64,000 nt of DNA from Cristatella mucedo (GCA_009760855.2 WPIO01000068.1:1880501-1944500); one strand, 5' to 3'. Counted from the first letter of the stretch, positions 12,257 to 22,700 are shown. Made by a program: numbers and translations. Notes: generated by a model not told the origin, from the letters alone.

Positions 12257-15200
12257 GGAGCAAGAGGGTAAAAGTGAGTATAGAAGGGAGGAGACAGAGA
12301 GTGAAAGTGAGGTAGACAGCCTCAAAAATAATAATAATAAAAATAATATATTTGCATAGCACACTCGGAGAACTAATCTCTTTCTAGACACTTTACATCT
12401 GCTGCAAAGGAAGCACGATCGATGAAAGAAGAGCACGCGAGTCACGTGCTCATACACGCACGCACGTGCGCAGCGTGCTCATAAAATGCTGATTCACGTT
12501 CAATGAGAAAGCACTGGGAAGCACAAAGTGCGCAAACAAAATCCGACTCAAAAGTATGCCTCACGACACTCACACACGAGTTTGCCCCACAAGGACAACG
12601 TGTCTACGCCAGAGCAACGTGTGCGAGGAGAGGCGGCAGCAGCAGCAGCGTTCACGAGCGGCACAAGCAGAGCTGAGCTTCCTCACCCCGACACGCTTCC
12701 AACGCCCGTGATGATCCCACCGGCGGGCACGTCGTCACCCTTGTAGAGCTCGTGACCGGCCAGCTGTGAGAACTCGAGGAAGCTCGTCCTGCACGTCGAC
12801 GGAAGGGACATTTTAAAAAGGCAGGGGAGGATACACAGGGGCTACCCCGTGACTACGTTGCTTGCGTCACACGCAGCATCCCATTCGCGGGCGGCGGCGG
12901 CAGCCGACGAGCGCACAGCGGCGCCGGCGTTGCCGTCGATGTGCGCCACATCGACAGCAGCAGCCGATAGGGGGCGCGCGTCCGCTCGGCCTCGTACCCG
13001 GGATCGAGCAGCCGGTCTATCCTGTCGCGTGGCAGCAGCTTTCCTCGGGCCGTGTGCCGTTCGCGCGCCTTCTCGCCTCCACCTAAAAGAGGTAGTGCGG
13101 GCACGTGAAACGCTTATGGAACTGAACAGGGCTGAGTTTGGTTAGGTAGGTAGGTAGGTGGGTGGGTGGGTGGGTGGGTGGGTGGGTGGGTGGGTGGGTA
13201 GGCAGGCGACTTGGTGAGCGTGCGGTCAGCAGCGCAGCGCAGCCAGGCATTCGTCAGCAGGAGAGAGCGAAGCGCCAAAGGCGCCGCTACCGAGCACGAT
13301 CCTCTCTACGTCGGCCCTCAGCTTCTTCACGAGCGCGGCCATTTGCCGATGGTTGTGCTGCAACAGAGCGCCGCCGAGATATGCTATATAGATATGAGAT
13401 ATGGATATAGCTGTGAGATACAAGATATGCTGCTTCGAGATCGAATCAGCCACCGGTCAGCGCTAGCATGCATATGCAGAGCAAAGACTTCGAGCAAAAT
13501 GGACGGCCGAAGTCTCCCATCGTGCACTGCTAACCGCTTCCGCAGCGTGTCCGCCAAAGGCCGCATCGCCACGCACTCGCGTTGCAGCACACAGGGGGGG
13601 GGGTGGGTGCACTGACGCTGTTGCCTGCACACACACCAGCAAGCTGGCTACCATGCTGGGAGGCATGCGCTCGCAAAGATTCTCACGCTTTGTTCTTACC
13701 GAAGCCACGCACCCGTGCGTACGTGCACATCATACGGATACATGTCAAGCTAGTGTGCTCCTACGGGCAGTACTGCCTGCAACTCTAGCAGCAGACACAC
13801 TTTTAATCTGGAGTCTGTCCTGGTAGACTAATCGTTAGCTTCAAAGAATCGAGATGCCGAGGTCTCGGGTTCCATTGCTTATTATGGTAATAATAAACCA
13901 TAGGTCACAAAAAATATTGCTGTCAGTGCTTATTTTTACGGATCATATACCAACCATAGGATCGGCTATCACTTCAAGGCTGACCATACCCAGCTGTATT
14001 TGTCATTTAAAAAACATTGCAATCCCCTGCAGCAACTGATAAACTGAATGCTTGCCTTGCAGACATTCGATCCAGGATGCAAGAGAATTTCTTTCATCTT
14101 TACAATGATAAACAGGTTGCCCCAAGAGTGCAGCTGGACTAAGAGAATTTGATCTTGTAATTGGTGATACTGTCGTGCGACAGTCATTTAGTGCTTGGAA
14201 TGTAGGTGTCCTATTTGATAAGTTCGAATGCTTCCATATGAAGACTGCTTGCACAGCTACCCGTCTCATCTCGTTCGATCGCTGTCAGAAATTAGGCACT
14301 GTCTACTCTGGGTGACTGCTAAAAATCCAACTAGGTCTCGTGATAGCCCTGGAGAGTTAGGGTGCTTGCTCTTCAGGATCGATGTCGTGGGTTCGAATCC
14401 TGCAGTCGGCGATCCTTTATTGCCAACCGCAAGCGGTGGTGATAGCCGTTAGGGCTCTTCTGATGCTATACACATGAGGGTGTTAAATCAGCTGCTAGCT
14501 TCCTATTTTCTTGTTTAGGTAGGGCTACTGTAATGCAGTTTTGGGTGGGCTACTGAAAGAATCCACTTATGCCTCTGCAGCTGGTGACCGATAAGGTCGC
14601 AAGGGCGGTCAACAAATCCCAGAGGTCAACCGTGTGATTTCTTTGCTGAAGAAGCTGCCACGGGTCCTGGTCGATCAACAGATACAGAGCAAAGTTCCTA
14701 CTCTGACTTAAAACGCCTACAATGGCTTGGCTCCTTCACACGTAGATGAAATGCTGCACGAGTTTCAGCCTCCTCGTACCCTCGGCTCGTCTAAGGACAA
14801 CAACTTAGCTATGTCCATTCGCTCGCTGAAAGACCGTTGGCAACAAAAGCTTTGGCACTGCCGGCTACAGACTGTGGAACTCACGTCCACAATTCTTATG
14901 CGTTCCTATATCCGTTCCTGCTGCCGACTGTGGCACATCCTGTCTAGCAGTCCTGAGCTGCTACTTCCATGCTACACACTTTCGTCGACTGCCCCTCCTG
15001 ATTCTGCTATGCTTCTCACGTTCCATCCGTTGCGTGAGATTTAGTCTTTTGGCTACCGTATGATCACCACAGCCACTTACGCAGTGTGCTAAAAAAAAAC
15101 TCTCCTGCGTAACATCCACTTAGTCCTCTCGGCTTTACGGAGTTAAAGACGGCGGTGCATTACATTCGCTACAGCCGCGTTTGTTTTCGCGAGGCTCAGC

Positions 15201-15795
15201 GGCCCAGCAGCAGCAGCAGCAGGTCAGATTCGTCACGTGACCACAGGAGTCACTTTGAGCCTAGAAAACCCCTCCTGAGGGGACGTGCATACGTGCCGTC
15301 CGCCGAGTTACCCTAAAACAAGCCCAAGACAAATCAACGACCCACGTGATGAGACCCGGGCTAAGACCCTAGAAACAAGCAGAGACGGAGGGCCGTCTGC
15401 TCGTGGCCGCTCGTGGAGCCCGCGGAGCGCTGCCGCCGCAGCTACTCCTCCGCGTACGCTCCAGCCCTCGAAGATTTCGAAAAAGTTTCGGGAATGCATA
15501 AAAGTGGCAGCATTTGGCGCTGAATACCGTAGCGGACGACTCGCATTAGGCGAGGGCGAGAGGCGAGTGCAGGCAGCAGAGAGAGAGAGAGAGCGAGAGA
15601 GAGAGAGAGAGAGAGTTTCACGTGTCGCGCCGCAGCCGGCGAGGCGCGGCAAACCTGGAACTCGGCGCTGGCTGTGTCAACGTTAGTCGAAAGCTTGCCC
15701 GTATGCAGCATCCTCCGCACTGCTCCGCGAGCGATTCGGAAGCAGAGAGAGCCGCAGTTAATGTAGTTGCCACGCATCGTAAGGTGTAAGCGCAT
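1549..15795 (-). CDS. MCCC2: Methylcrotonoyl-CoA carboxylase beta chain, complete gene
   Basis: The product is the carboxyltransferase (beta) subunit of mitochondrial 3-methylcrotonyl-CoA carboxylase. It moves the carboxyl group from carboxybiotin on the alpha subunit to 3-methylcrotonyl-CoA, the fourth step of leucine breakdown. I read 15 coding exons: 15655-15795, 13291-13357, 12998-13082, 12687-12788, 10299-10426, 9204-9316, 9005-9118, 7492-7773, 7066-7138, 6380-6456, 5416-5482, 2701-2857, 2299-2413, 1807-1892, 1549-1666. All have GT-AG borders and the phases agree, giving 1725 nt (574 aa plus stop; human is 563). Residues 1-35 are Arg-rich with few acidic residues, as in a mitochondrial presequence. 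Two crotonase-fold carboxyltransferase halves follow, with [13 protein letters not shown] and [14 protein letters not shown]. Met7 (15777) is an alternative start. No disabling change was seen. Confidence 0.93.
1807..1892 (-). CDS. MCCC2: MCCC2 exon 14
   Basis: Residues 508-535 plus two bases of Arg536, including [13 protein letters not shown] and SPYFSSAR. The donor GTGAGG is at 1806-1801. Confidence 0.9.
1923..1957. repeat. Perfect hairpin, 15-bp arms
   Basis: Arms 1923-1937 and 1943-1957 are exact reverse complements around a 5-base loop. GC-rich, in the intron between MCCC2 exons 13 and 14. Confidence 0.85.
2299..2413 (-). CDS. MCCC2: MCCC2 exon 13
   Basis: Residues 470-507 ([20 protein letters not shown] onward). 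The first base completes Asn469 from exon 12. The [10 protein letters not shown] block belongs to the C-terminal carboxyltransferase half. Confidence 0.93.
2701..2857 (-). CDS. MCCC2: MCCC2 exon 12
   Basis: Residues 418-468 ([20 protein letters not shown] onward) and [16 protein letters not shown], the glycine-rich oxyanion/CoA segment of the C-terminal half. Confidence 0.94.
3290..3550 (+). mobile_element. LINE A 3' end
   Basis: Starts in the last coding segment (TTTAGTTCCTATGCTCCAAA) and runs through the 3' UTR to an ATT tail. It is opposite in strand to MCCC2. Confidence 0.75.
3777..3823. repeat. Nested hairpin, 15-bp outer arms
   Basis: Outer arms 3777-3791 and 3809-3823 are exact reverse complements. 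Inner arms 3792-3797 and 3801-3806 also pair. A further partial copy of the same motif follows at 3829-3841. Confidence 0.8.
4346..4400. repeat. Perfect hairpin, 26-bp arms, LINE-derived
   Basis: Arms 4346-4371 and 4375-4400 are exact reverse complements around a 3-base loop. One arm corresponds to LINE B sequence (compare 46950-46978 on the plus strand), so the other looks like an inverted duplicate of it. Confidence 0.85.
4644..4681. repeat. Perfect hairpin, 18-bp arms, LINE-derived
   Basis: Arms 4644-4661 and 4664-4681 are exact reverse complements with a 2-base loop, inside the same LINE B copy as the hairpin at 4346. Confidence 0.85.
5416..5482 (-). CDS. MCCC2: MCCC2 exon 11
   Basis: Residues 395-416, [20 protein letters not shown] then IT; the last base begins Gly417. 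It matches the family block before the FMVGR motif. Confidence 0.93.
5806..5839. repeat. Perfect hairpin, 15-bp arms
   Basis: Arms 5806-5820 and 5825-5839 pair exactly around a 4-base loop. Part of the arm recurs at 5842-5853. It lies in MCCC2 intron 10. Confidence 0.85.
5962..6178 (+). mobile_element. SINE2 with (TA)n tail
   Basis: The tRNA-like head has an A-box-like TGGCCCAGCGG and a B-box-like GGGCTCGAGCC. A body resembling the LINE A 3' end follows (..AGTTCTCTTAGGGCGCTATA..), then (TA)n at about 6106-6178. Confidence 0.8.
6380..6456 (-). CDS. MCCC2: MCCC2 exon 10
   Basis: Residues 370-394, [20 protein letters not shown] then ESALK, from the start of the C-terminal carboxyltransferase half. 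Confidence 0.93.
7066..7138 (-). CDS. MCCC2: MCCC2 exon 9
   Basis: Residues 345-368, [20 protein letters not shown] then SLVT. Flanked by a clear acceptor (GTGCAG) and donor (GTGAGC). Confidence 0.93.
7492..7773 (-). CDS. MCCC2: MCCC2 exon 8
   Basis: Residues 251-344 in one large phase-0 exon: [20 protein letters not shown], then [11 protein letters not shown], then [18 protein letters not shown]. Between the two carboxyltransferase halves, residues 300-320 form an Ala/Arg-rich linker that is poorly conserved in the family. Confidence 0.94.
8439..8492. repeat. 27-bp tandem duplication, palindromic core
   Basis: Two exact 27-base units (8439-8465 and 8466-8492), each containing GAGCCCGGCTC. 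A further inverted GAGCCGGGCTC follows at 8491. Located in MCCC2 intron 7. Confidence 0.8.
8864..8898. repeat. Near-perfect hairpin, 15-bp arms
   Basis: Arms 8864-8878 and 8884-8898 pair with one mismatch. CTTAAGTACTCGCTGC occurs twice just upstream (8808 and 8838). Confidence 0.7.
9005..9118 (-). CDS. MCCC2: MCCC2 exon 7
   Basis: Residues 213-250, with [20 protein letters not shown] and [10 protein letters not shown]. This is the conserved glycine-rich core of the N-terminal carboxyltransferase half. The donor is GTCAGT. Confidence 0.94.
9204..9316 (-). CDS. MCCC2: MCCC2 exon 6
   Basis: Residues 176-212, [20 protein letters not shown] then [17 protein letters not shown]. The first two bases finish Val175. 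Confidence 0.94.
10299..10426 (-). CDS. MCCC2: MCCC2 exon 5
   Basis: Residues 133-174, including [20 protein letters not shown] and [17 protein letters not shown]. The acceptor AG is at 10428-10427 after a T-run. Confidence 0.94.
11425..11975 (+). mobile_element. Composite LINE A element, tails at both outer ends
   Basis: 11425-11550 is an antisense LINE A 3' end with (AAT)n on the outside. At about 11553-11567 it joins sense LINE A sequence, from the last coding codons through the 3' UTR to an ATT tail at 11955-11975. About 100 bases at each end are therefore inverted repeats. A similar layout is at 20230-20675. More antisense LINE A sequence follows at 11985-12050. Confidence 0.7.
12212..12255. 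repeat. (GA)n microsatellite
   Basis: A near-pure GA tract, about 40 bases, in MCCC2 intron 4. Confidence 0.9.
12325..12425 (-). mobile_element. LINE A 3' tail
   Basis: AAT-rich start followed by the antisense terminal block (GAGAACTAATCTCTTTCTAG). Confidence 0.75.
12687..12788 (-). CDS. MCCC2: MCCC2 exon 4
   Basis: Residues 99-131, including [20 protein letters not shown] and [11 protein letters not shown]. Starts after a TGCAG acceptor and ends before GTGAGG. Confidence 0.93.
12998..13082 (-). CDS. MCCC2: MCCC2 exon 3
   Basis: Residues 71-97, with [20 protein letters not shown] then IDRLLDP. The [14 protein letters not shown] signature marks acyl-CoA carboxylase beta chains. Confidence 0.94.
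13142..13200. repeat. (TAGG)n/(TGGG)n microsatellite
   Basis: About four TAGG units grade into about ten TGGG units. G-rich and able in principle to form a quadruplex on the plus strand. Confidence 0.9.
13291..13357 (-). CDS. MCCC2: MCCC2 exon 2
   Basis: Residues 48-69, [20 protein letters not shown] then VL. I chose the GTTGCAG acceptor at 13359-13358 because it joins exon 1 in phase 0 and the joined peptide aligns without gaps to the family's N-terminal region. Confidence 0.88.
13960..15172 (+). mobile_element. LINE B 3' part, decayed, with SINE1 inside
   Basis: Decayed lineage B coding sequence from the segment after the RT catalytic motif (ACTGAATGCTTGCCTTGCAG, compare 22459) through [14 protein letters not shown] to the 3' UTR. 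It ends in GCATTACATTCG, the ACATT tail. A SINE1 interrupts it. It lies in MCCC2 intron 1 on the opposite strand. Confidence 0.75.
14337..14512 (+). mobile_element. SINE1 (tRNA-derived) inserted in LINE B
   Basis: Exact Pol III B box GGTTCGAATCC at about 14391-14401, followed by the family body (GCGATCCTTTATTGCC, GGTGATAGCCGTTA) and the end TGTTAAATCAGCTG. Confidence 0.8.
15576..15616. repeat. (GA)n microsatellite beside MCCC2 exon 1
   Basis: A GA tract about 40 bases inside intron 1 from the exon 1 donor. Confidence 0.85.
15655..15795 (-). CDS. MCCC2: MCCC2 exon 1 with mitochondrial presequence
   Basis: Residues 1-47. It starts with ATG at 15795-15793; a second in-frame ATG is at 15777. 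The first 35 residues include many Arg ([10 protein letters not shown]) and few acids, as in a matrix-targeting signal. The [11 protein letters not shown] end joins exon 2 to give a gapless match to the family. The donor CAG|GTTTGC is weaker than average. Non-coding 5' exons could exist upstream. Confidence 0.78.
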
Positions 15796-16196
15796 AGGTC
15801 CGGCAACACGGTAGGTAAGCTTGGTATTACCACGGCATGTCAGCTCTTGGCGAAGCACGAAAATCGTAAACATAACACTGGATGTATTGAAGACAACATT
15901 ATTAAGATAGACAATGTATAATATTAAGGAGATCAACTTGAGTGGAGCAGTAATTTGGTCCGCTTTTAAAGGGTGCGCATGTATCTAAAAAGAGACTACG
16001 TGGGCACATCCCCTTTAGAGGATAGGGCTGTGCGTCTCTTAGGTTTTCACTGCGAGAGTGAGCCTCGTAAGCGGAAGCGCACCGCCTGTGGAGCCACCCT
16101 CCGCTTCCGCTGGCCATAGAGTGGTCGCGTAGCCTTTTGTATCCGGGTGACATTTATCCCCGTTACTACAGTAACTTAGCGGAGCTCTCGCGTAGG

Positions 16197-16204
16197 TATA
16201 TAAG
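16197..16204 (+). promoter_or_regulatory. TATA box candidate
   Basis: TATATAAG lies 85 bases upstream of an ATG at 16289 that opens a short frame (MQNSLALDSDILVEALG..) running into a (CT)n tract. It could be a relic promoter of an LTR or other element rather than of a host gene. Confidence 0.35.
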
Positions 16205-16391
16205 CTAGCAACGATCGACCTCGGTTGCGTTAGAGGGCGACTTGAGCTGTTATATGGGCATGCACTGTAGTGGCTTGTTGAGACGGCCATGCAAAATTCC
16301 TTAGCCTTGGATTCGGATATACTGGTTGAAGCTTTAGGGCTTAAAAATCAGGTCCGACTCGCTGCTTTCGCGCGCCATCTCACACTCTCGT

Positions 16392-16561
<170 letters not shown>

Positions 16562-16844
16562 GCTGCGTGGAAGCCACGTTGCTCATGGGTCCGCCGTGGT
16601 GCCATAATGGTTCTGAAAGTGGACGCACATGCAGTCCATCAATCAACTAACGGGCTGAGCTTACGAAAAGGATTATCAGCCTCAGCTGATACCACCACCA
16701 CTACTCAGCCTGGGTGTTGTCTGACCGATCGCTCTCGACCCTCTTCTCTCCCGCTGTCTGGTCTGGACAGACGCTTCCCTCTCTAACTCATACTCTCTGT
16801 ACTAAGTCGTTTGGCATGATTTCATCTGCAGCACCGACTTATAT

Positions 16845-16854
<10 letters not shown>

Positions 16855-16879
<25 letters not shown>

Positions 16880-16900
16880 CATTTTTATTTATTTATTTAT
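16855..16900. repeat. (TA)n and (TTTA)n microsatellite
   Basis: A TA run followed by TTTATTTATTTA, then GT-rich DNA to about 16935. Confidence 0.85.
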
Positions 16901-18589
16901 GTGTGTGGCTGTGTGTGTGCGCGTACGTGTGTCCGAACGTTGGGCGTCCACGAGTAGTCGTTCTTACGAAATTCGTATGCACCCTGGCTTTGCCAACAGT
17001 TCCTCTAAGCATTCTAGTGCTGGCTTGGTTTAATCGATTCCTTCGAGACGGCGTAGAGTCGGCATCCGCGAGCGAAAGCGAAACGTCGCTCTCTCTACTC
17101 TGGGCGAGGTTTTTGGGGGTGGGGTGAGGGTTTCTGGAAGTTTCTGGGGGTGGGATGGGGCTGGTCAGAACGAAGCTGCGTACGAAGTTGACACCTCAAT
17201 ATAGCCCCGGCTCACCAGCGAATCAACCCTGTATCTCAAGATGTGTAAGCAAAATCAGGTTTGGTTGACAGTAGTCACCCGCTTCGATCGAGATGCAGCG
17301 ATAGGTAGCTTCGTGCCCCCCCCCCCCGACGCCATCTTCATCGCTCGCGAAAAGTAAGCACTGCATCACTCATTGGCTATCCTCGAGGCGATAGACGACC
17401 TAGCAGCACGAAGATACGTACACCATCCATGGGTTAAGAGGATATCCGGGTCACGGCCAGCACGCCCCCTGGTGGTTACATTTAATTTCTAAAAGTGGGA
17501 TTAGCGAGCAGGAAATAGTTAAAACGAGAGGCGACGTGGCGGAGCACCAACCCCTTGACACTTCATCAGCCGCCCATCGAACGGAGCCCTTCGGCGATGA
17601 CCTTTTCGCGGACAAATATACCGCTGCAGTCGCTTTTTTGTCGACCGCATAGCACCTCGATATAATGAATCGCTTCTCACCGCCGCTAGGGCCGATTTCC
17701 TCTATAACGCGTGACCGCATATAACGCGAATTCGTCCGTCTGTCTGCATTCCTTAAGCATCCGTGTAGGCTTGTTACGCGAATCGACTCTGGCGGCAGAA
17801 CTGCTTCCTGCGGTCTATGCTCCCCTACGAAGAAAAAGTGCACGAGCGTTTTTACCTGTTGCGACGACCGCTCGATATGCTAGCATAGCGCAATGCCATA
17901 TAAGGTTAGCTGAAAACCTAGTCATTAGGGAAGGTCTTGAGGAGCAAAAGTTCGTGCTGAATTCCGCGCGCCGAACTTTCCATCGGACGAGGATAATCGA
18001 TCGAACCTCTCCGATTTTGAAGGAAACCCGAGATTGTTTCACCTTCAAGAAGCCACACGACGCACGTCTTGCTTTAAGCCTAGTTAACTTGAGCAAGTCT
18101 CGCATAAAAGAACGGCTAGGATCTTAAAAAAGCGGTATTTAAGATAATTTCAAAGCACTCCACAAATAGGCGCAGCTGGACTGATAGCCTGCCCTATATA
18201 GCAAACGCAACGGCAATGAAAAATTATCGAGTGCCATCGTATAGTGCTCGTTCGATGCGAACTTTGGCGGCTGCTCCTCGAGTAACAATTTAGCATCTGT
18301 GTCGTGGGACACGATTTCGTCATTGCAGTCGGGAGGGGCGCACGCGTAGGGGGATTTCCAGGTCGTTCCCCCTACTGAGGCTTGAGGAGGCGGGCGGTGG
18401 TGGGGGGTGGGAGGGTGGGAAGGAGGAGAACGCCTCCTTTCTTTCTGCTCGGAGCTTTGTCACCGTCCGAGCTTTCTTTTATCAAGAAACCAGGGCCAGC
18501 GCTAACGTCGGCTACAGGTGCAAAATAATAATAGTCAATAAATAGAAATGTAAGAGCAGACATGTCGATGGTTTAAATGCTCCGATCTT

Positions 18590-18706
18590 GAATGCAGCTC
18601 AGTTGATACTCTTCGATCGTGTTTCCTTTGCAGCAAATGTAAAGCGCCTAGAAAGAAACAAGAGTTCTCCGAGGGCGCTTTATCAAGTGTATTATTATTA
18701 TTATTC
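18590..18706 (+). mobile_element. LINE A 3' tail
   Basis: A short copy of the terminal block ending in (ATT)5, about 1 kb upstream of FAH. Confidence 0.75.
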
Positions 18707-19194
18707 TACCAACACGAGTATCGGCTAAGAGACAGTCACCCGATTGCAGTGTACATATGACCAATGGTTTCATCTGGGCTTGCTACGGCGATCTCCCAAG
18801 CCTATCGCTACGACTATCGTCGGAAACCTCGGTAATATGCTGCAGCGGGCGAGAACGACACCAGCTGGTTCTAAGCGCGAGCTGGCTACGAGCGGTGCTG
18901 GTTGGTCGCAGCAGTGCTGAAGGTCAATATCTTTCCGAGCGGCTTGTTTTGGCCGTTCCGCATAGCTGCCTGCTCCCGAGTTGCCCGATTAGCAACCGCT
19001 TGAATCCAAGAGTAGAAAATACAGGGAAAATACGAATTCAGGCAGCCGGCCTCCGGTCGCTCGGCATTTAGAAATAAACGCGATAGCAGCTGTACACTAA
19101 AGGCAAGCCTTCGCCCGTCGTAGTTGTTCTACAACTGTCACTACATGCGAAGACGGTTGAAGCTTGAAATGTATCGTACTTCATTTGCATAAAA

Positions 19195-19285
19195 AATTAA
19201 AGCACCTAAAAAGAGATTGAGTTGTCTGAGGGCACTTTATCACTTTTGTTATTTTTTATTTATTATTACTATTATTATACAAATA
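19195..19285 (+). mobile_element. LINE A 3' tail
   Basis: AAGCACCTAAAAAGAGATTG, then the TCTGAGGGCAC block and a degenerate ATT tail. Confidence 0.7.
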
Positions 19286-19398
19286 ACCACATGGCGGGAT
19301 TTCGCCGCCTTCCTGCGCGAGTTTAAAGGGGAGTGGGAAGAGAAAAAGGGACAAAGAGAGAAAGAGAGAGGGTCGAGAGAGCAAGAGTGCGGGAGAGG

Positions 19399-19401
19399 AG
19401 A

Positions 19402-19450
<49 letters not shown>
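19399..19450. repeat. (GA)n tract in FAH promoter region
   Basis: A pure GA tract with degenerate GA to its left from 19345. It is 210-260 bases upstream of the FAH start codon. Confidence 0.9.
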
Positions 19451-19451
<1 letters not shown>

Positions 19452-19470
19452 GACAGAGAGCATACAGGTA

Positions 19471-19501
19471 ACTTCCGCACGTCTCGTCGCGAGACGGAAG
19501 T
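19471..19501. promoter_or_regulatory. Inverted ETS-like sites upstream of FAH
   Basis: ACTTCCG (19471-19477) and CGGAAGT (19495-19501) face each other, with a second inverted pair (GTCTCG/CGAGAC) between them. This is about 160-190 bases upstream of the FAH ATG, where a TATA-less promoter would be expected. Function is inferred from motif resemblance only. Confidence 0.4.
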
Positions 19502-19659
19502 AGCGACTGCCGTCAATGGAGGCCGCCCTACGTCGGGCGGGTGCGTCGCCAGCAGCCAATAGGAATCACCTCGGTTTATCCGCCTTGCTTGACCGTGCCG
19601 GTGGTGCCTCGGTGCTGCCGCTGCGACTTAGTTCCTCTGTCGTGTTGCCACTTGTAACG

Positions 19660-19740
19660 ATGTCGTTTATAGAGGTGAAGGAAGATAGCCACTTTCCAAT
19701 TCAAAATCTTCCATACGGTGTATTTTCGACGAGCAAAGAT
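19660..19740 (+). CDS. FAH: FAH exon 1
   Basis: Residues 1-27, starting [20 protein letters not shown] and ending STSKD before GTAAGT. The N-terminus matches the family, which fixes this ATG. Confidence 0.95.
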
Positions 19741-22700
19741 GTAAGTTGACCGCTCGCTCGCGGCAAGGTGGCGCCACGGCGGCCAGCTACAGCCGCCGCC
19801 GCGGCGCCGCCTGTCCGCCCGTGCGGGGAGGGAATCTACTCCGGCTCCGCGCTTCCGCGGTGCGCGCTGCTCGCTCTGATTAAAATGCTGTTCCGCTCTA
19901 GCTCGCGTCGCGATTGTTGGCCTGCGGTTTGAACGCTTTGCTACGAGTGGTGCCAACTCTCTTGTCTCCTGCCGGATGCGATTGCCGGCACGTGGTACCC
20001 GCGAGCGCCGCCCGCGCGGCGACCCGTCGCCGTCGTCTCCGCGCGGGAGTACCGAAGCTGTGCTTGCCGCCTGCTGCTGCTAAACCTTTTCCGCGCTGAA
20101 AGTGGTTGCTGCTGCTCGTGGGGGGCGGGCTACGATGCGCAGCAGATGGCTGCAGGCTGGCCATCGAAGCCGGGCTCTGTGTGAACGGCTGTCGACGTCA
20201 TCACGTCGAAGCCGCATGTTCAATGGTAATAGTAATTATAATAATAATAATACATTTGATAAAGCGTCCTCGGAGAACTCAATCTCTTTTTAGGTACTTT
20301 ACATTTGCAGACCGTGCATGTAGTTCGTATGCTCCCAAAGCCTGGAACTCCCTCCCGACCTGCGTCAAAACATGCCCCGACCTGACCACATTTAAAAGGA
20401 ACTTAAAAACACACGTATTTAGGACAGCATATAGTGGGTCCCTGTGATTCGTCCTTAATGTGCTTATGCGTGCTGACACTGTGCATGCTGCCACTAACCA
20501 CATTTGCATGCTGACCCTGTGCATGTCACCCCTAACTATGTTATTCATGTTTATCAATAATGGTATTACTCACCATTCAATTGCATTTCCCTTTGCAGCA
20601 AATGTAAAGCGCCTAGAAAGAGATTAAGTTCTCTGAGGGCGCTTTATCAAGTACATTATTATTATTATTATATACACATACACTGCATATAGCTCGAGCC
20701 CACGACCTGGTTCGTTAAAGGCGAGCATATCACCCCTGGGCGAAACCAGAGTCCTGGGATCCCTTCTGACCACCTTCCCAAAGATTTGCTTGTATGCATA
20801 CCTGAAACATTGCCTTAGCACGGATCTTGCAGCAACATCGTGCAACTAATTGCCCTAAACAGGTCATCGAGAGAGTGACATGCAACCATTTTGAGGCATG
20901 CTGTCACTCGGTTAGGCCGAACTACCTTTTCCTCAGGCCGACCTTGCCAGTGAAGTGCTAGGGAGTATTTTTCCGGGACTTACTAAGTCATTCCCATGCC
21001 TCGTTAATGCTTAGCTCACACGATTGCACTTATAATACTGCTACTACTACTACTACAATAGTGCAGTTGATCTAGCGCCCTCAGAGAACTCACACTTTAT
21101 AGGAAATTCATATTTGCCAACTTGCCGTGGGCAAAGAAACTGCCGTGCCAGCCTAGCAGTTTTCTTTTTACCGAGAAATGGGCTCTTCAAGTTTGCGAAG
21201 TTCTGGCATTGGCTGAGCTGTTGCTTGATAGAACAAGCCTTCATAGGCTGTTTAATACCAATAGACGTGCTGATTAATCAAGAAACCACTTCTAATCATT
21301 CCAAGTGAGTATCCTTGTGGTTGCCACTTCAGCTTTGTGGAACAAAGAGTGGCATAAGTCCGAAAGTTGAAAGAACTAGCTCTGAAGAAAGAGTTCGTCG
21401 CATTGACAGTGAGCATTATAAGTAAGACTCACGGTTAAGAAAATTTAGTTCACACCAGAAATCGTGGTCCGTTTAAGAATGAGATCGTCAATTTTGGTGA
21501 GTGCCTCTAGATGGAGGCTATGGTCTGAAGAAGCCAAGTCGTCGCCGTTGTACTCGAGGCCCAGCGAGATCCTTGTGGATACAACAGCTCGTTTAGTTGG
21601 ATTATTATTAATTAATTAGGAATTTCCTTGCTTTTTGCAGTCTATAGCAGTAGTACCGTAGAGCCTCAACTAAATGACTGTGAGCATGTAGAGCCTGTGT
21701 GTGTGTGAACAAACAGGTGCTGCTGCTCCGTTTTGCATTTTGAGAATTCCTTTTTGTTTTCGTTTCCGGTTTCTTGTTGCCAACTTGAGCTTCGTGTTCA
21801 TTTTGTTCGTGCAGCACCGACACAGGATAGGAGTTGCCATTGGTGACTATGTCCTGGACCTGAGTGCCGTCAGGTATCTCTTTGATGGACCACTGATGAG
21901 GGACCATCAGCACGTGCTCGACGAGGTCAGTGCCACTGGGCTCTCCCCCTTGGGACGCTCGTGAGCTTACTGCCTGTAATTGATTGTGTCAGCACTCATA
22001 TGCTCGGGCTTGTCTCCCCTTATCTTTATGTTACTCTTCGCTGCACAGTAGTGCATTCGAGTCTCGCCTATGCTGTACTCACCGGACGTTTGGGGGTGAG
22101 GGCCATGCTGTACGTCGCAACGGCACATTTTTTCATGCTTGGCGGCTTAAGTTTTAGATCGGTAGCTGAACGATTGAGGACAGCGATCGGTCTGGCAACT
22201 GAAGCACTGGCGTGGTTTAAATCGTACTTGTCTGATCGTGTTCAATCTGTGTCGTGTGGGGGTCAGGTCTCACACACGAGAAGGGTCACCTGTGGAGTCC
22301 CTCAAGGGTCTGTTCTCGGTCCCTTGCTGTTCTCCATTTATACTCAACCTCTGGGAAAAGTGATTAAGGCCCATGGAATAGGATATCACTTCTATGCTGC
22401 CGATACTCTACTGTATTTGTCATTCAAACCGTCGGAATCTTCTTCGGCAACAGGGAAACTGAATGCTTGCCTTGCCGACATTCGATCCTGCATGTCGAAA
22501 AACTTCTTGAAACTATGGCTGGATTAAAAGGCTTTGCTCTTCTAATAGGTGATGCTATTGTGCGACCATCACCACGTGCTCAAAATTTAGTTGTCGTTTT
22601 TGACAGCTGCCTCAATTTTAAAAGCTTCATTCAGAAGACTGCTTCTACAGCTAGCCATCACATCCGATCCCTATCCAAGATAAGGAGCTGTCTCCCACAG

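Noticed and set aside
22086-22200. Extra FAH exon at the start of the long frame in intron 2
   Set aside because: FAH exons 2 and 3 join in phase with no missing residues, and the frame leads into LINE B reverse transcriptase.
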